Assembly: GCA_002471375.1 (NCBI GenBank)
Contig: DKPV01000067.1
Coordinates: forward strand, 473-64,472
DNA from: Flavobacteriales bacterium UBA7325
Lineage (GTDB): Bacteria; Bacteroidota; Bacteroidia; Flavobacteriales_D; Crocinitomicaceae
DNA: 64,000 bases
Direction: 5' to 3'
Below the pieces are notes generated by a model, which was not told the DNA's origin, searched no databases, and saw only the letters and a program-made list of their open reading frames with translations. Made by a program: the position numbers and the translations under genes. Positions 9,678-20,100 of the stretch are shown here, one piece after another (the first letter of the stretch is position 1; each line of letters opens with the position of its first letter).

Positions 9678-10148
9678 TTAGTTTATTTTAATAAATGGTA
9701 AGTGTTGAATTTGTCCTGATTCAGGAATGTACTCCAGCATATATTTTCCGACAACGATTGAAGTAACGTCGAGTGTTAAAACTCCGTTAGGGCTTCTGCC
9801 GTTCCATACTACTCTTCCTGTTACATCATAAATATGATATACAAATGGTGATTCAGAAGATGATGTGAATGTCATCTGTTCACTTGATGGATTGGGATAA
9901 ATTGTAATGACATCATTGTTCAGTTCATGCACGGATAAAAATGAAAGATCACCTTGCTGAAATCCTAAAGTGTGAGTGCTATTTGGATCAAAAGTAGACG
10001 TGAATGTTTCACCAATGGTAAAGCTAAATTCTAGGTTAGCATTGGAAAATTCTGTTCCAGATGTTGCAAAAACATCTCTTGTAGTTTGAAGTTGAGCACC
10101 TGCAGAAAAACAGGATCCCAAAACCAACATGAGTAGTAGTCCCTTCAT
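9678..10148 (-). CDS. Short T9SS type A sorting-domain protein, first gene of surface operon
   Basis: The 156-residue exported protein has a signal peptide ending near SAGAQ. It then has a module of about 60 residues (NANLEFSFTIGETFTSTF ... LGFQQGDL) that is common in small Bacteroidota outer-surface proteins. The final 80 residues are a T9SS type A sorting domain: ITIYPNPSSEQMTF, HIYDVTGRVVWNG, LDVTSIVVGKYMLEY. Such domains send the protein through the type IX system and attach it to the cell surface. It is the first of six closely packed genes, so it could be the anchor for the collagen-like and small secreted products. That partnership is inference. Confidence 0.82.
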   Translation of the reverse strand: MKGLLLMLVLGSCFSAGAQLQTTRDVFATSGTEFSNANLEFSFTIGETFTSTFDPNSTHTLGFQQGDLSFLSVHELNNDVITIYPNPSSEQMTFTSSSESPFVYHIYDVTGRVVWNGRSPNGVLTLDVTSIVVGKYMLEYIPESGQIQHLPFIKIN

Positions 10149-10167
10149 GGCTTTAGTTTTAGATGAT

Positions 10168-10175
10168 CAAATATA
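10168..10175 (-). promoter_or_regulatory. Putative -7 element of the surface operon promoter
   Basis: The minus strand reads TATATTTG, matching TAnnTTTG, 19 bases before the first ATG of the six-gene operon. The -33 element is not recognisable. Confidence 0.42.
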
Positions 10176-10211
10176 ATAAATCATGGGTAAAGTTGGTTGT
10201 AACTTACTACT

Positions 10212-11018
10212 ATGAAAAAAACATTTAATTCGGCATTGGTAACTCCTTTCGCTGGGACCCTTGACTCGATGAACGTATTCACAAACTATGAACTTGCATT
10301 TGGATCGCACTCTATGCCCTATTAAGGAGCAAATACTAATGTTCGTGCTAATGGCGTAACGATTTCAAATAATAATATGCACGATTTCTACTATCGTGGG
10401 ATTCATAGTTATTACATTGACAATACAGTTATCTCGAATAACATAATCGAACCGTCATCTCTCTATATGGGTTCAGTATATAGCATTTACATGTACTACA
10501 ACAATGGTGATGTTCAAATTGACAACAATGAAATACTTGGTAAGAACTAAGGATATGGTTGGTACTTATCTAACCGTACAGGAAGTGCAACTACTGCATC
10601 GCAAATTTACAACAACTTTGTGTATGTTGGAGACACTGCTGCCAATAGTAATTCTTACGGCCGTTATTTTACAAATGTTTCGGACCACAATATTGCTAAC
10701 AACTCGTTTAACATCACTTCGAACGGGACTACATCAAGAGGCCTATGTATATCAGGTGGAACAGGTAACGATATCTACAATAACAACATTGTAAATGACG
10801 GACCTGGTTATGGAATGTATTTACTTGGAGGAATGAATGTTGTTGATTACAACAATATTTACGCTCCTAATGGAAGAGTTGCATGGAATAGAGCAATCGA
10901 AAATGTTAACGGTTCAGTTTCACAAAGTGTAAACCTAGGCTCTGATGCTTCAGGAGTATACTTCTGAAGAATTACTGTCGATTATGAGACTGCAGTTCGC
11001 AAGGTAATTGTAGAATAA
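10212..11018 (+). pseudogene. Decayed beta-helix surface protein gene with in-frame stops
   Basis: One reading frame from the ATG at 10212 (MKKTFNSALVTPF...) to the TAA at 11016 encodes a protein rich in parallel beta-helix rungs, such as VTISNNNMHDF, TVISNNIIE, VQIDNNEI, HNIANNSFNI and NDIYNNNIVND. The frame holds stops at 10323, 10548 and 10965, with no frameshift needed between segments. Coding character continues across the stops. It resembles a right-handed beta-helix repeat of the kind found in large adhesins or polysaccharide-binding proteins. Both the conventional signal peptide and the C-terminal sorting domain are missing, so this is a fragment of a larger gene as well as a pseudogene. 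Alternative: a gene read through suppressed stops, which I consider unlikely. Confidence 0.65.
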
Positions 11019-11045
11019 TTTTCTATTGCAATTGGCCTACCTACT

Positions 11046-11747
11046 TCAATTGTCTTTCAGCGCTTTCAACATTCTATAAATCTTATCTTCATTAGGCATT
11101 AAGGCTGTTTCAGAGAACATTGAATACTCATCAATAACTACCTTATCCGTACCTGAAAAATGAATTGCCGCTGGATTTACTTCATTGCAAATTTGAACGA
11201 TGTTGTTCAGGTTAACTCCTCCACCCGGCATAATCTCTAATTGACCGTCTGCATGATGAACCATCTCTTTAAGATTAGCTGCTCCACGCTCTACGTTATT
11301 GGCTAAACCAGAAGAAAGAATTCTTCTTATACCACAATCTACCAACTGATCAATTGGTTTTTTAAATTCAATCAAATCATCAAAAGCGCGGTGAAAAGTA
11401 ACATCCATATCTCCAGCTTTTTGTACCAAAAGCTCTACTCCTCGAATATTTATTGAACTTCGATCATCTAGTGTCCCTATTACCACACCGTGCGCACCAA
11501 TTGCCTTACATTCTAATACATCGCGGACCATAATTTCAAGCTCTCGATCGGAGTAGCGAAAACCACCTCCCCTTGGACGTATCAAAACATGCGTCTCTAA
11601 ACCAAGAGCAATTGAGTATTCTATGAATCCAGACGAAGGTGTTAAACCGCCTTGCTCAAGGCTCTGACAAAGCTCAACCCGATCTACCTGAAGTTTCTTG
11701 GCTATCTGAAGAGCCTCAATCGTGCCAGCACAAAGTTCTACTTTCAT
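11046..11747 (-). CDS. cutC: CutC family protein
   Basis: The 233-residue cytoplasmic TIM-barrel protein starts MKVELCAGTIEALQIA. It shows the family landmarks RVELCQSLEQGGLTPS, HVLIRPRGGGFRYS, GAHGVVIGTL, VTFHRAFDDL, RRILSSG and IMPGGGVN. Family length is about 240 residues. CutC was linked to copper homeostasis in Escherichia coli, but its biochemical role is disputed and nothing here settles it. It starts 2 bases after the stop of the hexosaminidase gene, so the two form an operon. That pairing does not suggest copper handling. Confidence 0.93.
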   Translation of the reverse strand: MKVELCAGTIEALQIAKKLQVDRVELCQSLEQGGLTPSSGFIEYSIALGLETHVLIRPRGGGFRYSDRELEIMVRDVLECKAIGAHGVVIGTLDDRSSINIRGVELLVQKAGDMDVTFHRAFDDLIEFKKPIDQLVDCGIRRILSSGLANNVERGAANLKEMVHHADGQLEIMPGGGVNLNNIVQICNEVNPAAIHFSGTDKVVIDEYSMFSETALMPNEDKIYRMLKALKDN

Positions 11748-11749
11748 TG

Positions 11750-14011
11750 TTATTCAATAATTCTGATTTCATCAATAAACGTCCACGGCGTATGCCCCTC
11801 ACCGTCGAGACCCTGGGGTATAAATTCCATCGCATCCACTATTATTCTAATATTCATAGCTTCACGACCTATATGAATACTAAACTTCTCCTCAATAGAA
11901 GTACTACTAAATTCTTCTTGAGCATTTTCCCAGTCTGAATGATCAGCAACTAGCACCCGGACCTTCTTGGGTAAATAAATCCACGAGCCATTATCTTTTA
12001 AAAAACCAATTTTTAGAGAATCTACAAAATTGGAATTCACATTGTACAAGGTAAATTCAATTTGTTTCTCAGTGAATCCTAACCATTCGCTCCCTATCCA
12101 AGGTCTACGACCGACGATTCCATCGACTACGGCTAGTTGACCATTTGTATTGAATTTCGCATGTGGTAATGGATGGATAGCTACATCCGCCCCTACTAAT
12201 CTATGTAGGTAAAAATCCTGACTCATTAACGATTCATTCGCTGTCGATTTAACCTCAAACTGCACCAATTTAAATTCCTTGGGTGGAGTTCTCTCTAGTT
12301 TAATGGCATCCAACGCTGAAATCCTTTTTTCACCTTTGTTCAATCCATTTTCTTTTCTAGTCACAATGAATTCATCTGTTAGAACATCACTCTTAACTGA
12401 GATATGTATACCAGACTCCGATTTAGACAATTCAAATTTTGGGTGATGCACTGCCGTCGCAAAATTCACGTCATGGCGTTGCAAAAAGTGTTCATGGTAA
12501 TCAACAAATGAAGCAACAAATTCCTCATACAAAGGTTTATTCATAGACCATAGTGATTGTGACAACGCCAGAGCTCTAGGATAAGTCATGTATTCGAGTT
12601 GCTGCATGTCAGGGATGTACTCTGTCCAGAGATTTGCTTGTCCACCCAGTATAAACTTATTGAGATTTTGTGGAAGGCCTTCTGGTATCGGATCAAATTC
12701 GTACACCTTTTTCATTGGTAGATATCCTCCAATTGCCCTGGGTTCAGACGGGCTTGCACTTTGATAATAATCGAAATAGCAGTAAGTCGTAGGAGACATT
12801 ACTACCTCATGTTTTTGAAGAGCAGCTTCTTTACCTCCTTTCGTCCCGCGCCAAGACATAACGGCAGCATTATCAGAGAGACCACCTTCTAGGATTTCAT
12901 CCCACCCTATCAATTTCCTTCCTTTAGAAGTTAGGTATGAATCAATTTGCTGAATGAAATAACTCTGTAATTCATGTTCATCTTTAAGATCATTATCTTT
13001 TATGACTCTCTGACAATCGTTACAATCTCTCCAACGTACTTTAGGAGCCTCATCTCCACCAACATGTATATACTCAGATGGAAAAAGCGCAAGCACCTCT
13101 TCGAGTACATCCTTCATAAATTGAATGCTCTCCGACTTGGAACAATAGATATCGTCAAACACTCCCCACAAACCAGGCACTGGCTTAATCGTTGATGTAC
13201 ACGATAATTCAGGATAAGAAGCAAGAGCAGCACGACTATGGCCAGGCATCTCTATCTCAGGAACAACCGTTATATATTTCAACGAAGCGTATTCAACCAC
13301 TTCCTTTATTTGATCTTGTGTGTAAAACCCGCCATATTTCTCAACTTCATAGGCTCTTGGCGTATCCGAATAATGACCGATAACAGTACTATCTCTAAAC
13401 GCACCGATTTCGGTTAGTTTAGGATACTTTTTTATCTCAATTCTCCACCCTTGATCATCTGTTAAATGCCAATGAAAGACATTATACTTGTAAAGCGCCA
13501 TTAAATCAATGTACCGCTTAACCTCTTGCACAGTAAAAAAATGACGACTTACATCTAAGTGTAAGCCACGCCAATCAAACCTTGGATTATCTTCAATTTC
13601 ACACGACTTAAGAAGAACTATTCCATCATGTACTTCGAAAAGCTGTAGGAGCGAAACTAGTGCGTAAAATTGTGACGCATCAGAGCGATGCATAATCACT
13701 CTTTCCCTTTTTGAAATCGACATGGCGTAGCCGTTAGGTGAATCGTCCATAGAATCATCTAACGACAACACTGAAACCAAGGCTTCATCATCCTCAGCAT
13801 GAATTAACTCTAGGCTCGTGACCTTCTTAAGTTCTTTCTTAAAGAAGTTCCAATTCTCAGCATTGAAAGTTGTAGAGTCTGCTCTGAATTCCGAATCGAA
13901 TTCAATATGGAAATTTCTAATGATGTAACTCTCTGGGGTCGGAATTATCGGACATTGCGTAAATCCATTTAAAGAAAATATGATTAGAAAGAATAGACAA
14001 AAAATCTTCAT
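11750..14011 (-). CDS. Secreted GH20 beta-N-acetylhexosaminidase
   Basis: The 753-residue exported enzyme has a signal peptide of about 18 residues. An N-terminal GH20b-like domain (to about 140) is followed by the GH20 catalytic barrel (about 145-480). The catalytic Asp-Glu pair is in IHVGGDEAPK (about 320-326). HWHLTDDQGWRIEI, VPEIEMPGHSRAAL, VMSWRGTKGG and GGQANLWTEYI are further GH20 signatures. The C-terminal 270 residues are beta-rich, with a Ser/Trp-rich end (EFIPQGLDGEGHTPW) that resembles the accessory C-terminal domain of Bacteroidota hexosaminidases. It releases terminal GlcNAc or GalNAc from chitin oligosaccharides or glycans outside the cytoplasm. No T9SS domain is visible, so it is probably periplasmic. 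It heads an operon with cutC. Confidence 0.94.
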   Translation of the reverse strand: MKIFCLFFLIIFSLNGFTQCPIIPTPESYIIRNFHIEFDSEFRADSTTFNAENWNFFKKELKKVTSLELIHAEDDEALVSVLSLDDSMDDSPNGYAMSISKRERVIMHRSDASQFYALVSLLQLFEVHDGIVLLKSCEIEDNPRFDWRGLHLDVSRHFFTVQEVKRYIDLMALYKYNVFHWHLTDDQGWRIEIKKYPKLTEIGAFRDSTVIGHYSDTPRAYEVEKYGGFYTQDQIKEVVEYASLKYITVVPEIEMPGHSRAALASYPELSCTSTIKPVPGLWGVFDDIYCSKSESIQFMKDVLEEVLALFPSEYIHVGGDEAPKVRWRDCNDCQRVIKDNDLKDEHELQSYFIQQIDSYLTSKGRKLIGWDEILEGGLSDNAAVMSWRGTKGGKEAALQKHEVVMSPTTYCYFDYYQSASPSEPRAIGGYLPMKKVYEFDPIPEGLPQNLNKFILGGQANLWTEYIPDMQQLEYMTYPRALALSQSLWSMNKPLYEEFVASFVDYHEHFLQRHDVNFATAVHHPKFELSKSESGIHISVKSDVLTDEFIVTRKENGLNKGEKRISALDAIKLERTPPKEFKLVQFEVKSTANESLMSQDFYLHRLVGADVAIHPLPHAKFNTNGQLAVVDGIVGRRPWIGSEWLGFTEKQIEFTLYNVNSNFVDSLKIGFLKDNGSWIYLPKKVRVLVADHSDWENAQEEFSSTSIEEKFSIHIGREAMNIRIIVDAMEFIPQGLDGEGHTPWTFIDEIRIIE

Positions 14012-14112
14012 ACTTGCAAATTACACAAATCAAACTAGTGCCTATGTCTACGCTGCAAAAAAAACATGACCTCTCTTTGTGATGTAACAAAGTTAATCTT
14101 GAATTTATTCAA

Positions 14113-14145
14113 TAAAAAAAGGCGAGTACAATTGTTCTCGCCTTT
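14113..14145 (-). terminator. Rho-independent terminator of the giant surface protein gene
   Basis: The stem AAAGGCGAG/CTCGCCTTT has a 10-base loop. On the minus strand it is followed by a run of seven T. It lies 20 bases after the stop. Confidence 0.85.
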
Positions 14146-14165
14146 CATGAATTATTTATTCTAAT

Positions 14166-17100
14166 CTAGTTAGCGATCAAGAATTTGATGCTTCCTCTTT
14201 TTCCATTTACCGCAGAATACAGATAGTAGATTCCAGCTTCAGCTCCTTGAAGAGTTACCTCTTGATTTACAGACTCCGTTATTCCCTTCGCTACTAACCT
14301 TCCTCGATCATCATAAATTGAGTACTCAGTTCCAATAGCCAAACCTGATACGGCGAACATGCCGTCATTCGGATTAGGGAATAATGACACACCATCCAAT
14401 GCATTCTCTGCAATTCCAGCACAATCTTGAATCACTGCAATTACATCTGTTTCACCAATACAACCATTCGCATCTGTGTAAGAATACGTGATCGTGTGTG
14501 ATCCTGCTCCTGCAATTGACGGGAAGAAGAATCCTCCAGACACTCCAGTTCCACTAAACGTTCCTCCTGCAGGATTTCCGACTAATGTAATCTGTTGAGC
14601 TGTGCTTAAGCACATTGTATCAATTGTAGACGGGTTGATTGAAACAGTTGGACTCGGGTTAACAAGAACCGTTGTTGTTACAATACTGTCACATCCTACA
14701 GAATTCACAAATACGTCAGTATATGTTCCTGAAGTTGAATAGGTATTCGAACCAACCGTAACTGACGACCCTTCACAAATATCAAATGATTGAGCACTCG
14801 ATGAAGTTGGGTTTACAGTAATTGTCACTACATCCATACCTACACAACCTGCAGTCGTTCCTGTTACAGTATACGTCGTTGTCGTTGCTGGAGAAACAGT
14901 TTGAGAACCACCTGCTCCGAGACCATTATCCCAAGAGTAAGTAACAGCTCCTGTTCCGTTGATCGTTGTAGACTCGCCTGCACAAATAGTTGCTGTCCCC
15001 AAGGCCACCACTGATGGTGATCCTGGATCATTCAACAATTGTACTAGTGTATTAGATGTACATCCATTTCCATCAACATAAGTAATACTATAAGATCCTG
15101 CCATCAATCCTGTAATTGTATACGGCATCGGAACTGCTATAGCGTTTCCAGTTGTTGGTCCAACCCATGTAATATTACCAGTACCAGACCCACTTATTGC
15201 AATCGAACCAGTTGCCGATCCACATGAAGAAGGGTTAGTTGCAGAAGCAACAGTTATTGATGGTAAAGTATTCACGTTGATAGTAACTGTGGCACTACTA
15301 GAACATCCTGAAGTAGTTCCAGTAACCGTGTATACAGTCGTGATCAATGGCGTTACGGTTTGAGTTGGATTTGTTCCTAACCCATTATCCCATGAATATG
15401 TTGTCGCACCAGATCCCAAAATCGTTGCTGATTGACCAGCACAAACTGTTGTAGCACCCGTTGCTACAACCGTGGGTACTGGATTAACTGTGATTGTCAC
15501 AGCATCCGTATTCGTACATCCTGCAGATGTACCCGTCACGGTATAAGTAGTTGTCACTACTGGGGATACTGTTTGAGATGCACCTGCCCCGAGACCATTG
15601 TCCCATGAGTAAGTTATCGCACCTGTTGCAGATATCGATGCTGATTGACCAGCACATATCGAAGAAGAACCCGTAGCGACTACTGTTGGTCCTGGCGTCA
15701 CAGTAATTGTAACTGCATCCGTTCCAGCACAACCTGTATTCGAACCAGTAACAGTATAAGTTGTTGTTACGGTTGGTGATACAGTTTGAGTAGCTCCTAC
15801 TCCTAATCCATTATCCCAAGTATATGACGTAGCTCCTGATCCGGAAATCGTAGTTGATTGACCAGCACATATTGTTGCTGCTCCTGATGCTACTACCGAA
15901 GGTGTTCCAGGATCCGTTAACGTTTGACCTATTGTATTTGAAGTACAGCCGTTTCCATCAACATACGTGATACTGTATGGACCTGCAGCTATACCTGAAA
16001 CAGTATATGGCAATGTTACACCCGTCGCACTACCAGAGGCAGTTCCTGTCCAAGTTACATCACCTGTTCCTGATCCATTCACTACAATCGATCCAGTTGC
16101 CGTTCCACATGATGTTGGATCCGAAACTGTTCCAACTGTAATAGTTGGAAGAGGATTCACTGTTACCGTTACAGTTGCAGTATTAGCACATCCTGCTGTT
16201 GTTCCAGTTACTGTATAAGTTGTGGTCGTTGCTGGTGACACTGATTGTGTTGCACCTGCTCCTAGACCATTGTCCCAAGAGTAAGTCGTTGCTCCAGTTG
16301 CCGTTATCGACGCAGAGCCACCTGCGCAGATTGCCGTTGCTCCAGTAGCTATTACTGCAGGCCCACCTGGATCAACAAGTGTTTCTGTCAGTGTATTTGA
16401 ACTACATCCATTGCCATCAACATATGATATGTTGTAGGTACCTACTGCTAGGCCAGTAATCGTATAAGGAAGCGTAACTCCTGTTATACTTCCTGAAGCC
16501 GCTCCTATCCATGATAAAGCACCAGTACCAGATCCGTTCACAACAATTGAACCTGTTGCCGTAGCACAAGCTGACGGGTTTGTAACAGTTCCTGTCGTAA
16601 TCGTTGGTAAAGGATTCACTGTAACTGTAACCGCATCCGATGCCGAACACCCTGAAACTGCACCAGTCACTGTGTAAGTAGTCGTGGTCGCTGGTGTAAC
16701 GATTTGTGATGCACCTGCTCCAAGACCATTATCCCAAGAGTAAGTTGTTGCTCCTGATCCAGTAATCGTAGTTGACTGACCCGCACAAATTGTGGTTACT
16801 CCAGAAGCTAGCACTGCAGGTATAGCATTAACTGTAATGTAATTAACTTGTGTTGAAACATCCGAACCTGAAGCATTGGTAGCTGTAAGCGTTACAGTGT
16901 ATAGACCTGCATTTGTATATGTATGCATTGGATTCTGCGCTGTCGATAATGGAGAACCATCTCCAAAGTTCCAACTCCAGCTCGTTGGCGTGTTCGTTGA
17001 CAAATCTGTGAATGAAACAGATGAGTTTTCACATATAGTTGTTGGTGTTGCACTGAAGTTTGCAACTGGCGCTGTTCCAGGATTAGAGTTGTAGATACCA

Positions 17101-20100
17101 ACACCAAATCCTGAGAAGCCTGTTGTGAATGAAGACGTAAACGTTACATCACTGTAGAATGTACCAACCGTTGCTGGACTGCTACTAATAGTATATGAAG
17201 CAGCAGTACCTGGAGTCACATCACTAATCTGATTGTTACCATCTACTTTTACTACTTCGGCATTCGCACGACTATTTCCTGTTGCTGTCTCCCAAGCTAC
17301 AACTTCTGCCTCTTCGTAATATACGGTTACATCATAAGCCCCTGACGGGTTAGTGTTTGTAGGAACAATAGTATATGTTTTCGTGTGAAGATAATCAGCA
17401 GTATTAGTTGTATTGAATTGAACTGCTCCTGGAGTTGTACCAGGACGATCAACTTCTACAGTAACACATCCATAATCAAAGGCTGATGTATTCACTAACG
17501 AAAGCATAACATCACCCGTTGCAGGATCGTAGTAATGAACTGTTTCATTCGGTCCAAGATTCGCAATATGACCTGCTCCTGTATTAATTGGAGTTTGAAT
17601 TCCAATTGGTGGAAAACCAGTGATAAGTACATCATCAACTGTACATCCATACAACCATCCAGTTGCATCACTATACTTTATACGGAAATCTACGTTTGAA
17701 TTACCGGCATAGGCAGAAATATCGAAGTTTTGCGTGATCCAAGCACTATCAATTACAGATGCTGTTAGTGGCCCTATTAATGTATAAGGCCCTCCTGTAG
17801 ACACATAAAGATCTGCGTTTTCATTGTCGCCATTATATGTGTTATCCTCGAAGTAAGTATCGAAAGTAAGCGTAGCACTTAGTACACCACTCAAATCGAC
17901 AGTTGGGAAATCGAGATCCACATCGTTTTGATCACAGTTACATGCATCATCATTGACCCATGCAAAATTTGTTGTGTTTGACACAGGAATAGCATATGCC
18001 GCTGTTGAAGCCGCTGCGTTATTACCCACTTGCCAAGGAGTATCTGCTGGCGTACCGTTATTAGTAGTTGTGAACGGTGCTAAACCAGACTCAAAGTCAT
18101 ATTGAAATACTGTAATTAGAGTAGATGATTCAGCAGCAGTTGGCGCTACATCATCGTCATTAATTGTAAGGGTGAATGTTTGATTCACTGCTCCGGCTAC
18201 TGCATTTCCTCCATTATTGTTAAGAGTATAACTTAAAATGATTGTTTCTGCACCTTCAACGTAATCATCGTTGTAGATCCAGATTTCAGCATTGCCTGTT
18301 AAACTAGCACCATTTAGTGTGAAAGATACATTATTAAGTACATAATCCACACCGTTCGTTGCCGTACCTCCGTTTACTGTAACTGTAATGTCAGCATCAG
18401 CAGATGGAGCTATACCAATTGACATTGGCACATTCACTACTTGGTAATCTAAACATCCGTTTGGTGTAGTTGAAGAACCTTCGTCAACAGTAACGTTTAC
18501 TGGATTATCAAAGATTACCTCTGGAGTCGTAACACAAATAGGGATGTCGAATGATCCAATTCGAGTGGACCAATTAGCTGAAGTATTGTAACAACCCGTA
18601 AAATAAAATGTTTCTCCACTCGTAGGGTCACAACCCATTTGGAAGTAATCCCCCCATCTAATTGATGCATTTGAAGCTGTCCCAGCAATAATAACCGTTT
18701 CAGGCTCAGTCATTGTATTCAATGGATCACACTCTCTACGCCCAGTATACCTCAAAGAAGGGTATGTCGTAGTACTTGAAACACTGTATGCAAGACCGAT
18801 ATTTCCACTTGCCGATATTCCAATTGAGGCCATCCAACGATTATCTGTATCAGGCGAGTAGGTGCTTTCTTGATAAATCGACCAAGTTCCAGCAGTTCCT
18901 CCAGTTCTTCTTAACTCGTACCATCGAACTCCTCCTCGATCAGTACCATCAACATCTGTTACGTGACAACAGACAATTGATTCGTGAGTACCAAAGTTTC
19001 TATAGTGAATTCGATTCATTAGTAGCTCTCGAAGCGGATCAAGATCTGCACTTCCTCCCCCTGGCTGATCAAAGCATGAAAACGAAGTATAGCCACACAA
19101 TTCAGATTCGTGCGGTGTAATTCCTAAAGTTTGTACTTGAGTCAACGCGCTGTTTGCAGCAGTAACCCAGTCAATACTAAGCTCCCACATCTCGAGTGCA
19201 TCCGTAGCAGCGCCTGCCCATGAATTATCTCTCATACGCATAAGGAGTGCTGGTTGCCCTGATGGAGGTAACGTTGTACCATTCATACTCACAGGAGTTG
19301 AAGCCTGGAAACCAATTGTTCCAAAGTTCGTTTGATTGAACATTTGAGCTGCTGTTGCAGTACCCGCGAGTAAATCTGCTCGATTAAAAGCATAAACATC
19401 TGGTACGTTAACGTTAGCCGTCATTACATATTCATTCTCCCAAATAGAGTACTTTGGGTAATCAGGGAATCCCCCAGGAGAGTTAAATATATATGTATAA
19501 TATGCACCACCTGGGTCCGCAGTTTGCGAAATCGCAATGTGTAAGTTATTACCAGATTGCGAAAACTCACTCAAGAACCAACGATCTGCACGTTCATCGT
19601 ACATCACGATTGGATCACCTGATCCTCCCGGCATTCCCATGAAGTTATCAAAATATACCTCTGCACCAATTGCTGTACCCGTTTTGTTATAAACTTGAAT
19701 TCTGGCACCTGAAGAACCATTAATCATTTGTACAACATGATTGGGCCCAACGTCCACTGATGGATCGGCCGGGTTCACCCCTGTAAAACCAATTCCATCC
19801 CAGTTATTTATCAATGCCTTTGTTGGTGGCGCTGCTGGTGGATAATCTTTTTGATGAGCAGCATCAGGACTATCCATTAAATCGGCTGGATTTGGATTTT
19901 CATTTCGAACCCAATCCTGCTTTGGAATATAACCAGGTTGTAAATTGTCGGTTTTTGTGATTTCGTTAACCGTACCTGATGGTGCAACGTATTGGTCTAG
20001 ACGACCTGTAGTTCCTGAATAGATAATCGGAACTGGTACAGTATTAACTGATTCATCTTTTTGCTGAGCGAAAGATATCACACTCATAAACAACAAGACG

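Noticed and set aside
14640..16815. Regularly spaced repeats that could be taken for a CRISPR-like or intergenic repeat array
   Set aside because: They are coding repeats of about 210-240 bases in a single long open frame, with codon-phase variation and no short identical repeat/spacer pattern.
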